NCBI RefSeq assembly: GCF_002723455.1
Contig: NZ_PDUS01000023.1
Coordinates: forward strand, 1-61,698
Direction of reading: 5' to 3'
Length of the DNA: 61,698 bases
Source: Pseudoalteromonas sp. 3D05
GTDB lineage: Bacteria > Pseudomonadota > Gammaproteobacteria > Enterobacterales > Alteromonadaceae
Below the pieces are notes generated by a model. The model saw only the letters and a list, made by a program, of their open reading frames with translations. It searched no databases and was not told where the DNA came from. Of this stretch, positions 46,949 through 55,398 are shown in pieces. The position numbers and the translations under genes were made by a program. Position 1 is the first letter of the stretch; each line of letters starts with the position of its first letter.

Positions 46949-47629
46949 ATGCCTGAAACAAAGCAATTACACAATCTAGAGAAACTTGCGTTTATAACCG
47001 CAGGTACTTTAGTGGATATTGAAATACTTACCCCGACTAAAAGTAAACGTCTGAAAACAGAGTTTGTAGGGTTACTCAACGACCACTTTGTTGTGCTGAA
47101 TTACCCATCACCTCGGCGATTAGGCAATGCAGGCGAATACCTCAAAGATGGTACGGTTATTATTGTGCGTGCTGTGCTTGAAAGTGGCGGTGGGCAGGTA
47201 ATTGCGTTTCGTCAGAAAGTTATGTCAGTTTCTTCTCACCCTAAACGACTCATCTTTTTACATTTTCCAGACCAAGTTCAATTATTTAGTTTGCGATCTC
47301 AAACCCGTATACCCACGTTATTACCTGCAACAATTCAGCTCAGCGATGAACACAAATTGAAAGGAGTCATAAAAGACGTATCAATCACCGGAGTAATGTT
47401 TGCGCTTAAAAGTGAAGATGACCTAAGCAAACTCAAAGACACTCCTTGCAAAATATTGCTCGATGAAAGAGATAACGAAGTGAATGAGTTTTCAGGGCAA
47501 ATTTGCAGTGTTCGCAGTTTGGCTGATGACACTCTATTGGGTGTTCAACTAATAGTAAGTGAAGATGAAATGAATAAATTTATGAAAGATCATTTGATCG
47601 ACTTATCTGTTTTGGAGCCCTTGATATAA
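46949..47629 (+). CDS. PilZ domain protein with YcgR-like N-terminus
   Basis: 226 aa. N-terminal beta-domain (about 15-105) like the PilZN/YcgR module, then a PilZ domain with the c-di-GMP motifs RSQTR (116-120, RxxxR) and DVSITG (143-148, D/NxSxxG). Expected to bind cyclic di-GMP; YcgR proteins brake the flagellar motor. No flagellar genes are nearby, so the target is unknown. Confidence 0.88.
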   Translation: MPETKQLHNLEKLAFITAGTLVDIEILTPTKSKRLKTEFVGLLNDHFVVLNYPSPRRLGNAGEYLKDGTVIIVRAVLESGGGQVIAFRQKVMSVSSHPKRLIFLHFPDQVQLFSLRSQTRIPTLLPATIQLSDEHKLKGVIKDVSITGVMFALKSEDDLSKLKDTPCKILLDERDNEVNEFSGQICSVRSLADDTLLGVQLIVSEDEMNKFMKDHLIDLSVLEPLI

Positions 47630-48466
47630 AAATGCTTTAGCCTCGCTCTTTGACACAGTAGCGAAGGAATTACCTTAAATAATGTCTTATTGATATTTTA
47701 AAGGGGTAATCATATGGCATATTCACCGCAGAAGTTTGTTTGGTATTTAGCTTAGGGCCGATTTACTTTTTGTTGCCTACATGGATGGTGGTAAGGAGTT
47801 TGAGCAGGACGCGAAAGCTTAGCTCGGTTTAGACTTATTCTCAATGGATGAGAGGCATTAGAATAACGCCGGAGCAGTTATCAAGCCCACTAGGTTACAA
47901 ATCCTAGTATCGTTTAGGCGATTAAAGCTTATTGGCAATGGCTCTAGTAATGACCGAGCTCCATTTATAAACAGCAAATAGTAGCGGTTTACGTTTATTC
48001 GTTTGGTCTTATTTCGCTTATTTGCAACAAATTCATTTCACTCAAATAAAACCCCAATAGCAGTAGAAAAAATGTTTGCTTTTATTTAAAAGTAGTTATA
48101 AATCAACCCACTACAATGTATTTTATTTTTAAAAATATTCTCCCCTAAAACCTGTTCAGCATAGGTTTATCCCTTTTTAACAAAAACAAACACTAATAAT
48201 CTTGTTTAGAGTGGCTTTGTGTCTTTTTTATTAATCCTAACATGTTGATTTATAGCGTTTTAAATTTCACGTCATTACACGTGTTGCTAAAAAGCAACAA
48301 AAAAAGACTGTTCAAATAACCGTTTTGTCAAAAAATCTTACTAAGCTTTTGTTTTTATTGGTTTTATAAAGGTTGGCATTGAAGTTGTAATACTTAGTTC
48401 GAACGAAACGAAAACGTGATTAAGTATTTAATCGCAACGTACATAAACTTTGAAGGAAGATTGATT
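47630..48466. other. 837-bp region without a recognisable gene
   Basis: No frame of credible length or start. Around 47713-47840 short fragments look protein-like in shifting frames (e.g. LGPIYFLLPTWM) but are broken by stops, which may be a decayed gene. The right part (48050-48410) is very AT-rich and probably regulatory for the EF-hand array. A sigma54-like element lies at 48373-48389. Confidence 0.5.
48373..48389 (+). promoter_or_regulatory. possible sigma54-type promoter for the EF-hand array
   Basis: TTGGCATTGAAGTTGTA matches the -24/-12 pattern YTGGCACGRNNNTTGCW in most fixed positions; the -24 GG is present but the -12 GC reads GT. About 78 bp before the first EF-hand gene. Weak prediction. 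Confidence 0.25.
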
Positions 48467-48679
48467 ATGAACACATTAAATAAAACTTTAGCACTTATCG
48501 CACTAGCATCTTCATCAGCAGCGTTTGCTGCAACTGATTTCGACACGCTTGACGTAGATGGTAATGGCGCAATCAGCCAAAGCGAAGCATCAGTTGACGC
48601 TGCACTAATGAGTCAGTTTAAAACGCTTGATACTGACGGTAACGGCGAGCTATCTAAAGAAGAATTCTCAAAGGCTTAA
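48467..48679 (+). CDS. exported EF-hand protein, array copy 1
   Basis: 70 aa from the ATG at 48467 preceded by GAAGGA; an upstream in-frame ATG (48416) has no ribosome-binding site. Signal peptide MNTLNKTLALIALASSSAAFA, leaving a mature protein of about 49 aa. Two canonical EF-hand loops: DVDGNGAISQSE and DTDGNGELSKEE. Expected to bind two Ca2+ in the periplasm or outside. First of five tandem paralogues; its product is identical to copy 2. Confidence 0.9.
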   Translation: MNTLNKTLALIALASSSAAFAATDFDTLDVDGNGAISQSEASVDAALMSQFKTLDTDGNGELSKEEFSKA

Positions 48680-48755
48680 TTAGCGCCTTAGGATTTTAAA
48701 AAAGGATTTACCGTTTTTACGTAACACATTATTTAGAAATTGAAGGAATTATATT

Positions 48756-48968
48756 ATGAACACATTAAATAAAACTTTAGCACTTATCGCACTAGCATCT
48801 TCATCAGCAGCGTTTGCGGCAACTGATTTCGACACGCTTGACGTAGATGGTAATGGCGCAATCAGCCAAAGCGAAGCATCAGTTGACGCTGCATTAATGA
48901 GCCAGTTTAAAACGCTTGATACTGACGGTAACGGCGAGCTATCTAAAGAAGAATTCTCAAAGGCTTAA
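48756..48968 (+). CDS. exported EF-hand protein, array copy 2
   Basis: 70 aa, identical in protein to copy 1; the three coding differences are all synonymous. Same signal peptide and loops. The ATG is preceded by GAAGGA 8-9 bp upstream. The whole 289-bp unit, gene plus spacer, is a recent duplicate of copy 1, with five differences by eye. Confidence 0.9.
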   Translation: MNTLNKTLALIALASSSAAFAATDFDTLDVDGNGAISQSEASVDAALMSQFKTLDTDGNGELSKEEFSKA

Positions 48969-49044
48969 TTAGCGCCTCAGGATTTTAAAAAAGGATTTAC
49001 CGTTTTTACGTAACACATTATTAAGAAATTGAAGGAATTATATT

Positions 49045-49257
49045 ATGAACACATTAAATAAAACGTTAGCACTTATCGCACTAGCATCTTCATCAGCAGC
49101 GTTTGCGGCAACTGATTTCGACACGCTTGACGTAGATGGTAATGGCGCAATCAGCCAAAGCGAAGCATCAGTTGATGCAAAGTTGATGAGTCAATTTGCA
49201 GAGCTAGATTCAGACGGCAATGGTGAGCTATCTAAAGAAGAGTTCGAAAACGCCTAA
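49045..49257 (+). CDS. exported EF-hand protein, array copy 3
   Basis: 70 aa. The first about 43 residues equal copies 1 and 2, including the first loop DVDGNGAISQSE. The C-terminal part diverges abruptly (AKLMSQFAELDSDGNGELSKEEFENA) and resembles copy 4 more. Second loop DSDGNGELSKEE is canonical. The mosaic looks like unequal crossing-over or gene conversion. Confidence 0.9.
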   Translation: MNTLNKTLALIALASSSAAFAATDFDTLDVDGNGAISQSEASVDAKLMSQFAELDSDGNGELSKEEFENA

Positions 49258-49387
49258 TGACAATTTACTTAAAGGCTTTTGCGTAATAATTCTGAGTTGC
49301 CAAAGACAACCTAAATAGGCCGGGAGCCTATGACAAAGAAGCGCAGGGACATAAAGCCAGTTTAATAAACAATGAAGGAATATATAG

Positions 49388-49600
49388 ATGAAAAAATTTA
49401 CTAAGACATTAGCCCTAATCGCACTTGCATCTTCATCAGCAGCGTTTGCAGTGACCGATTTTGATACCCTAGACGTTGATGGTAATGGTGTAATAAGCCA
49501 AAGCGAAGCAGCGGTTGATGCAAAATTATTAAGCCAATTCAAAGAACTTGATAAAGATGGTAATGATGAGCTTTCGAAACAAGAGTTTTCCGAAGCTTAA
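49388..49600 (+). CDS. exported EF-hand protein, array copy 4
   Basis: 70 aa. Signal peptide MKKFTKTLALIALASSSAAFA; loops DVDGNGVISQSE and DKDGNDELSKQE. In the second loop the usual Gly at position 6 is Asp, so its calcium affinity may be reduced. GAAGGA precedes the ATG. The spacer before it (49258-49387) is unrelated to the earlier spacers. Confidence 0.88.
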   Translation: MKKFTKTLALIALASSSAAFAVTDFDTLDVDGNGVISQSEAAVDAKLLSQFKELDKDGNDELSKQEFSEA

Positions 49601-49668
49601 AGTGAATTTTTACGCACAATGGATCTTTGAAAAGGACTTCTTACCTTTATTTAACTAGGAAACAAATT

Positions 49669-49884
49669 ATGAAACATATTAATACAGCGCTTGCTATTAT
49701 CGCCCTTGCTTCTTCATCTGCAGCGTTTGCTGCTGTGAGTTTTGACACATTCGATACTAATGGCGATGGCGCGATTAGCCAAAAAGAAGCCTCTGTGAAT
49801 GCACAGCTCGTAGAAATTTTTTCGGCGTTAGATACTGACCAAAATGGTGAACTTTCAAAAGAAGAGTTCTCTAAAGTACAGTAA
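49669..49884 (+). CDS. exported EF-hand protein, array copy 5
   Basis: 71 aa from the ATG at 49669; 14 upstream in-frame codons are unlikely to be translated. Signal peptide MKHINTALAIIALASSSAAFA, loops DTNGDGAISQKE and DTDQNGELSKEE (Gly at position 4 replaced by Gln). The most divergent copy and the last of the array, followed by a terminator. Confidence 0.87.
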   Translation: MKHINTALAIIALASSSAAFAAVSFDTFDTNGDGAISQKEASVNAQLVEIFSALDTDQNGELSKEEFSKVQ

Positions 49885-49930
49885 TACTGTTTGGTAATAG
49901 AAAATACAGTAATTTCACTTCATATACGTT

Positions 49931-49969
49931 AAAGCAGCTTTGCCTTTGAAATAGGCAAGCTGCTTTTTT
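49931..49969. terminator. bidirectional terminator, EF-hand array / trkA
   Basis: Hairpin AAAGCAGCTTTGCCT / AGGCAAGCTGCTTT with a single bulge and a T-run. It ends the EF-hand array and the convergent trkA operon, whose stop is 5 bp away. Confidence 0.85.
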
Positions 49970-49973
49970 ATGT

Positions 49974-51350
49974 TTATAAGAAAATGGCGCTGACTTGGAA
50001 TAGTTTCTCAACAAAGTGAATATGCTTTTTGTCGATTAAGAACATAATAACATGGTCACCAGAATGGATGATGGTATCGTCGTGGGCGATGAGTACATCG
50101 TCGTTTCGTACAATGGCGCCAATGGTGGTGCCTGCGGGGAGTTTGATGTCTGCAATAGCGCGCCCAACAACTTTTGACGTGTGTTCATCGCCATGTGCTA
50201 CCGCTTCAATTGCTTCTGCGGCGCCTTTACGCAGTGAATAAACATTAACAATATCACCACGGCGTACATGGGTAAGCAATGCTGAAATTGTCGCTTGCTG
50301 AGGCGATATAGCAATGTCTATTTCACCACCTTGAACTAAATCAACGTAAGCGCCACGCTGTATTAGCACCATGGTTTTTTGTGCCCCCATACGCTTTGCT
50401 AACATGGCGGACATTATGTTTGCTTCATCATCGTTTGTTACAGCGATAAAAACATCAACTTGTTCAATATGCTCTTCAGAAAGCAGCTCTTGGTCTGATG
50501 CATCGCCACAAAATACCACGGTGTTGTCGAGTAATTCAGATAATTGCTCGGCGCGTTCTTTACTGCGTTCAAGTAATTTTACACTGTGGTTTTTCTCAAG
50601 CGAGCGGGCAAGTCCTGCACCAATGTTACCACCACCTGCGATCATGATTTTTTTATATGAACGTTCAAGCTTTTGCAGTTCGTTCATTACCGCGCGAATA
50701 TGTTTAGTTGCGGCAAGGAAGAACACTTCATCGTCGGCTTCAATGACGGTGGTGCCTAATGGTTTAATCGCTTTACCTTGACGATAAATAGCCGCTACAC
50801 GCGTCTCAACATTGGGAATGTGTTCTTTGAGAGCTGAAAGTGCATAACCTACGAGTAAACCACCGTAGTACGCTTTTACGGCCACTAAGGACAGCATGCC
50901 ATCGCCAAACTGTAATACCTGTAACGCACCAGGGTAATCAATTAAGCGGCGAATATACTTAGTCACCAATTGCTCAGGCGCAATATAGTGATCAACGGGT
51001 AAATCGTCGTTTTGAAATAGTTTTTCACGGTACTTAAGATATTGCTCAGAACGAATACGGGCAATTTTAGTGGGCGTATTAAAAATACTGTAAGCCACTT
51101 GGCAGGCAACCATGTTCACTTCGTCTGAGCTGGTTACTGCAATGATCATATCGGCGTCTTCGGCACCGGCCCTGCGCAATACATCGGGGTGTGCGCTGTG
51201 GCCAGTAACACCTTGTAGGTCGTACTTGTCTTGTAACTCACGTAAGCGGTTGCCATCGATATCAACAACCGTTATTTCGTTTTGTTCACCTACTAAGTTT
51301 TCAGCGAGTGTGCCGCCTACTTGCCCGGCGCCGAGTATGATTATTTTCAT
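49974..51350 (-). CDS. trkA: Trk potassium transporter NAD-binding subunit TrkA
   Basis: 458 aa. Two RCK units: GAGQVGGTLAENL (about 7-19) and GGGNIGAGLARSLE (about 239) are the two Rossmann NAD(H) sites, each followed by a TrkA-C domain. Cytoplasmic regulator of TrkH. Last gene of def-fmt-rsmB-trkA, 8 bp after rsmB, the E. coli order. Confidence 0.97.
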   Translation of the reverse strand: MKIIILGAGQVGGTLAENLVGEQNEITVVDIDGNRLRELQDKYDLQGVTGHSAHPDVLRRAGAEDADMIIAVTSSDEVNMVACQVAYSIFNTPTKIARIRSEQYLKYREKLFQNDDLPVDHYIAPEQLVTKYIRRLIDYPGALQVLQFGDGMLSLVAVKAYYGGLLVGYALSALKEHIPNVETRVAAIYRQGKAIKPLGTTVIEADDEVFFLAATKHIRAVMNELQKLERSYKKIMIAGGGNIGAGLARSLEKNHSVKLLERSKERAEQLSELLDNTVVFCGDASDQELLSEEHIEQVDVFIAVTNDDEANIMSAMLAKRMGAQKTMVLIQRGAYVDLVQGGEIDIAISPQQATISALLTHVRRGDIVNVYSLRKGAAEAIEAVAHGDEHTSKVVGRAIADIKLPAGTTIGAIVRNDDVLIAHDDTIIHSGDHVIMFLIDKKHIHFVEKLFQVSAIFL

Positions 51351-51358
51351 TATTTATC

Positions 51359-52657
51359 TTATGACTGTTTTTTTACAAGCTTGGCATAATAAAACCCATC
51401 ACTTTCGCCTGGCAGTAATTGTAAGCCTGGGTTTGTGGTGGTGTCGTTATCATGCAAAGGTATATGCTTAACATCAGTGTTACTTGCTAGAAATTTAGCA
51501 ACTTGTTGTTGATTCTCAAGTGGTAATACTGAGCAGGTTGCATAAATTAATGTGCCGCCTGGTTTTAGTAAAGGCCAGATGCTATCTAAAATATCACCCT
51601 GTAGCGCAGCCAAGTCATTAATATCTGACGCGCGACGTAGCCATTTTATATCTGGGTGACGACGAATAACGCCAGTCGCAGAGCAAGGGACATCCAGTAA
51701 AATGCGGTCAAATTGCTGCTCATCCCACCAGGTATGTGGCTGCGATGCGTCTGCACATTGTAAGTCTGCACCTAAACCGATACGCGTTAAGTTTTGCTTT
51801 ACGCGCTCAAGGCGGGTTGCATCGCTATCAAGGGCAAGTACATCGGCGTCGGCGAGCTCTAAAATGTGGCAGGTTTTACCGCCAGGCGCTGCACAAGCAT
51901 CAAGTATATGCTCATCATCTTTAGGGTCTAACAAGCGCGCAGCTAATTGCGCTGCCGCATCTTGTACTGAGCAAGCACCAGTATCAAATTCAGGCAGCGA
52001 GAACACATCGCGTGGTTTATCTAGTTTAATACCATCAACAAAGTCAGGGTTTACTGTGTGATCAATATCATTCGCGCTGAGTATTTCACTGTATTCTGTG
52101 GTGCTGTACTGCGCTTGATTCACACGTAGCCACATAGGAGCTTGTAGCTGGTTGGCCTCTAAAATTTGTTCCCATTGCTCAGGATAGGCTTCTTTTACCT
52201 GTTTAATAAACCAATTTGGGTGGTTGTATAAACACACAGGAATTTGTTTAGCTTTTTCTTCAAGCTCACTCTGTTGGCGTTGAAAACTACGTAGAATAGC
52301 GTTGATCAGGCCTTTTAGGCCAAGCGCTCGAAGTTGCGCTAAAGCATTCACGGTTTCGCTGATCGCGGCATGGGGTGGAACCCGCATATGTTGTAGTTGG
52401 TAAATGCCCACATACAGTAAAAACTGGAATATACGGCGTTTACCTTTTAACGGTTGCTCAACCAAATGTTGGCAATAATTCTCTAAACTCGGCAGGTAAC
52501 GTAATACGCCATAGCAAATTTGCTGTAATAAGGCTTTATCTTTAGGTGATAGGCCTTGGCTCGCAAAAGGGAGCTCTTGGTTTAAAGATGCGCCCTTATC
52601 GACTACGTTATATAAAGTTTCGGCGGCAAGCGCGCGTACGTTTGGAATATTACTCAT
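51359..52657 (-). CDS. rsmB: 16S rRNA m5C967 methyltransferase RsmB
   Basis: 432 aa. N-terminal NusB-like RNA-binding domain (1-140), then the SAM methyltransferase domain with DACAAPGGKTCHILEL, VPCSATGVIRRHPDIKW (motif IV Cys) and ATCSVLPLENQQQV (catalytic Cys). Its start overlaps the fmt stop by 8 bp. Confidence 0.97.
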   Translation of the reverse strand: MSNIPNVRALAAETLYNVVDKGASLNQELPFASQGLSPKDKALLQQICYGVLRYLPSLENYCQHLVEQPLKGKRRIFQFLLYVGIYQLQHMRVPPHAAISETVNALAQLRALGLKGLINAILRSFQRQQSELEEKAKQIPVCLYNHPNWFIKQVKEAYPEQWEQILEANQLQAPMWLRVNQAQYSTTEYSEILSANDIDHTVNPDFVDGIKLDKPRDVFSLPEFDTGACSVQDAAAQLAARLLDPKDDEHILDACAAPGGKTCHILELADADVLALDSDATRLERVKQNLTRIGLGADLQCADASQPHTWWDEQQFDRILLDVPCSATGVIRRHPDIKWLRRASDINDLAALQGDILDSIWPLLKPGGTLIYATCSVLPLENQQQVAKFLASNTDVKHIPLHDNDTTTNPGLQLLPGESDGFYYAKLVKKQS

Positions 52658-53603
52658 TATTTTCGCCTAAGACGCTGCCTGGAGTAACCCAGTCACTGCG
52701 GCCATTTAAAAAGTCTGTAACAGCCATTGGTTTTTTACCTTGTGGCTGTAATTGAGTTATTTTTAGCGCGTGTGTGCCACAAGCGACTACAATACCGTGT
52801 TTGTCACTGTTTAAAATAGTGCCCGGCGTACCTTGTTGCTCAACCACATCGGCTTGATAAATTTTTACTGTGTTCTCGCCCATTTGAGTAAAGCAGACAG
52901 GCCAAGGGTTGAATGCACGAATATTACGCTCTATTTGCTGCGCATCCATAGACCAATCAATATTAGCTTCATCTTTTGATAACTTTTTAGCGTAATTAGC
53001 TAAAGTATCATCTTGTACTTGTGGGGTTATCTCACCATTGGCTAATTTGGCTATGGTTTCAACAAGTGCCGTTGGACCTAACTCCGCTAGTTTAGTGTAT
53101 AAACTTGCGCTGGTTTCAGTCGCATCGATAGGGCAGCGGCTAATATGTAACATATCACCAGTATCTAACCCTTCGTCCATTTGCATTATGGTTACGCCAG
53201 TTTCATCGTCGCCCGCCCAAATCGCGCGCTGGATCGGCGCTGCACCACGCCAGCGTGGTAAAATTGAACCATGCACATTTAAGCAACCTAGGCGTGGAGC
53301 CTCTAAAATTGCTTTTGGCAGTAAAAGTCCGTATGCAACGACGATCATGATATCTGCATTTAAGCTGCTTAATTCACTTAATGCATCGTCATTTTTTAGT
53401 GACGCAGGTTGAAAGACAGGTAAGTCATTAGCTAAAGCAAGCTCTTTTACTTCACTGGCTTTTAGTTTTTTACCGCGTCCTGCAGGGCGGTCTGGTTGAC
53501 TATAAACACCAACAACGTGATGTTCAGAATCAATAAGAGCTTGTAAATGGCGCGCAGCAAAATCCGGCGTACCAGCAAAAATAATGCGTAGTGGTTTTGT
53601 CAC
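52650..53603 (-). CDS. fmt: methionyl-tRNA formyltransferase
   Basis: 317 aa. Formylates initiator Met-tRNA with 10-formyl-THF. N-terminal catalytic domain with FAGTPDFAARHL and the active-site Asn-His segment NVHGSILPRWRGAAPIQRAI; C-terminal OB-fold. 21 bp after def. Confidence 0.97.
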   Translation of the reverse strand: MTKPLRIIFAGTPDFAARHLQALIDSEHHVVGVYSQPDRPAGRGKKLKASEVKELALANDLPVFQPASLKNDDALSELSSLNADIMIVVAYGLLLPKAILEAPRLGCLNVHGSILPRWRGAAPIQRAIWAGDDETGVTIMQMDEGLDTGDMLHISRCPIDATETSASLYTKLAELGPTALVETIAKLANGEITPQVQDDTLANYAKKLSKDEANIDWSMDAQQIERNIRAFNPWPVCFTQMGENTVKIYQADVVEQQGTPGTILNSDKHGIVVACGTHALKITQLQPQGKKPMAVTDFLNGRSDWVTPGSVLGENNE

Positions 53604-53624
53604 TGAGTTTTCCTAAGGTGCTTA

Positions 53625-54131
53625 TTACTGTGCTGCAAATTTAGCTTCTTTTTCAAGCTTTTTACGAATACGTTGGCGCTTTAATGGTGATAAGTAATCA
53701 ATAAACAACTTGCCTTTAAGGTGATCAAGCTCATGTTGAATACAGATCGCTAAAAGCTCATCGGCATCTAGGCTGTATTCTTCACCTTTTTCATTAAGTG
53801 CACTAACCGTTACGGTTTCTGCGCGATCTACTTTTGCGTATGAATGCGGCACTGATAAACAGCCTTCTTCACTCACGGTTGCGCCATCTTGCTTGGTAAT
53901 CACTGGGTTAATTAAAACCAATGGTTCGTTGCGTTCTTCTGATACATCGATCACCACAATACGTCGATGAATATCAACTTGTGTGGCGGCAAGGCCTATG
54001 CCATTTTCGTCATACATTGTTTCTAGCATGTCTTTAACTATTTGACGAACTTCGTCGTCAACGCTTGCTACGTCTTTAGCAACAGTACGTAAACGCTCAT
54101 CTGGAAATCTTAAAACTTCTAACCTAGCCAT
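53625..54131 (-). CDS. def: peptide deformylase
   Basis: 168 aa. All three metal-enzyme motifs are present: GIGLAATQ, EEGCLSVP (Cys ligand) and QHELDHLKG (HExxH). Removes the N-formyl group from new proteins. Divergent from the LysM gene. Confidence 0.98.
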   Translation of the reverse strand: MARLEVLRFPDERLRTVAKDVASVDDEVRQIVKDMLETMYDENGIGLAATQVDIHRRIVVIDVSEERNEPLVLINPVITKQDGATVSEEGCLSVPHSYAKVDRAETVTVSALNEKGEEYSLDADELLAICIQHELDHLKGKLFIDYLSPLKRQRIRKKLEKEAKFAAQ

Positions 54132-54248
54132 AGTAACCTTTTCACTTGTGCATAATATAGGGTATTGTATGCTCTTATTTTAGCCATTCGCGTTCACCTT
54201 TAACAGGTTTTGGTTGATAATAATGAAAAAACACCACAAGGAAGCCCA

Positions 54249-55370
54249 ATGAAATACCCGTTTTTAGCCGCTGTGCTGATATTAAGCTCTGCATTTTCAT
54301 CTCATGCAGATGTTTTATCAATTAAAAAAGATGCGCCTAAACAATATGTTGTGAAAAAAGGTGACACATTATGGGATATTTCGGGTATCTATTTGAGCGA
54401 ACCTTGGTTGTGGCCAGAACTGTGGCAAATGAACCCACAAATTAATAACCCGCACTTAATTTATCCCGGTGATGCACTCTCTTTAATTTATGATGAGCAT
54501 GGAAATCCACGGTTAGTGATTAATACTGGTTATAAAAAGCTTTCTCCGCAGGGGCGTATAACGCCTAAAGGTAAAAATGCGATTCCTACATTGCCGCTTG
54601 AACTACTTCGTCCTTACTTAACCTATGAACAGGCGATTAGTGGTGAGCAAATTGCTGGTTTACCTTACATTTTAGGCGCGAACGAGAACACTAAAATGAA
54701 TACGTTGGGTCACATCGTTTACGTTAAAGGTAACCTTAATAAGCATGAAAGTTATGCCATTTACCGAAAAGGCAAACCATATAAAGATATTGATAGCGAT
54801 GATGTGCTTGCTTATAAATCTGTATTAGTCGGCGTGGGGCGTGCATTTAGATCAGGTGATATTGAAAATGGCGTGCCGGCTTCAGTAAAGGTAGAAAGCG
54901 TCAAACAAGAAATTAGAGCCACAGACTTTTTATTACCAGCAATGGAAGGACAAACTCTTCCTGCATTCTTTAATATGAAGCGCCCAGAACAACCCATTGA
55001 GGGAAATATTATTTCTGCAGTAACTGAGCTGCGAGAATTTAGCACGATGGATATAGTAGTGCTAAACTTGGGGTCAGAGCAGCAAATTAAAGCGGGCCAT
55101 ATTTTAGATATAGAGCGTCAGTCGCCAACTGTTTTTGATGGCCGAAATGGCCCTCGATACAAAGAAGATTCGAACAGCCTTGAAAAGCTTATTACAAATA
55201 CTAGCGAGTTTTTGGGTGTCGAAGCAGATAAAGACGCGACTGTTTGGCATATGCCTAAAGAAAAAGTCGGTGAGCTAATGGTGTTTAAAGTATATGACAA
55301 TGTTAGCTATGCCTTAATAGTGAAAAACCAGCACCCAATCCGAGTCGGTGATTTTGCAGTAATAAATTAA
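54249..55370 (+). CDS. exported LysM domain protein
   Basis: 373 aa from the ATG at 54249, with AAGGAAG upstream; an earlier in-frame start (54210) would place 13 residues before the signal peptide. Signal MKYPFLAAVLILSSAFSSHA, then one LysM module (about 30-85: YVVKKGDTLWDISGIYLSEPWLWPELW). The remaining about 280 residues form no named domain I recognise. Expected to bind peptidoglycan in the periplasm. In Vibrio and relatives such a gene also stands between def and dprA. Confidence 0.87.
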   Translation: MKYPFLAAVLILSSAFSSHADVLSIKKDAPKQYVVKKGDTLWDISGIYLSEPWLWPELWQMNPQINNPHLIYPGDALSLIYDEHGNPRLVINTGYKKLSPQGRITPKGKNAIPTLPLELLRPYLTYEQAISGEQIAGLPYILGANENTKMNTLGHIVYVKGNLNKHESYAIYRKGKPYKDIDSDDVLAYKSVLVGVGRAFRSGDIENGVPASVKVESVKQEIRATDFLLPAMEGQTLPAFFNMKRPEQPIEGNIISAVTELREFSTMDIVVLNLGSEQQIKAGHILDIERQSPTVFDGRNGPRYKEDSNSLEKLITNTSEFLGVEADKDATVWHMPKEKVGELMVFKVYDNVSYALIVKNQHPIRVGDFAVIN

Positions 55371-55398
55371 ACAGGTTTGAGTGCTCTAAGGAGAGAGC

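Larger units (their letters stand above)
48467..49034 (+). repeat. 289-bp direct tandem repeat carrying EF-hand copies 1 and 2
   Basis: Starts at 48467 and 48756; the third start is at 49045, again 289 bp on. The first two units differ at about five positions. The third unit keeps the first about 130 bp, then diverges. The spacers 48680-48755 and 48969-49044 are also nearly identical. Confidence 0.9.

Noticed and set aside
48275..48303. CACGTG palindrome and GTTGCTAAAAAGCAAC hairpin upstream of the EF-hand array
   Set aside because: Too short for parS. As a terminator it lacks a T-run after the stem on either useful strand.
48467..49257. The regular 289-bp repeat as a CRISPR-like or satellite array
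   Set aside because: Repeat units contain complete genes with synonymous differences; no short repeat/variable spacer pattern.
49228..49542. 104-aa frame antisense to EF-hand copy 4
   Set aside because: Composition follows from the opposite-strand gene; no start signal or family.
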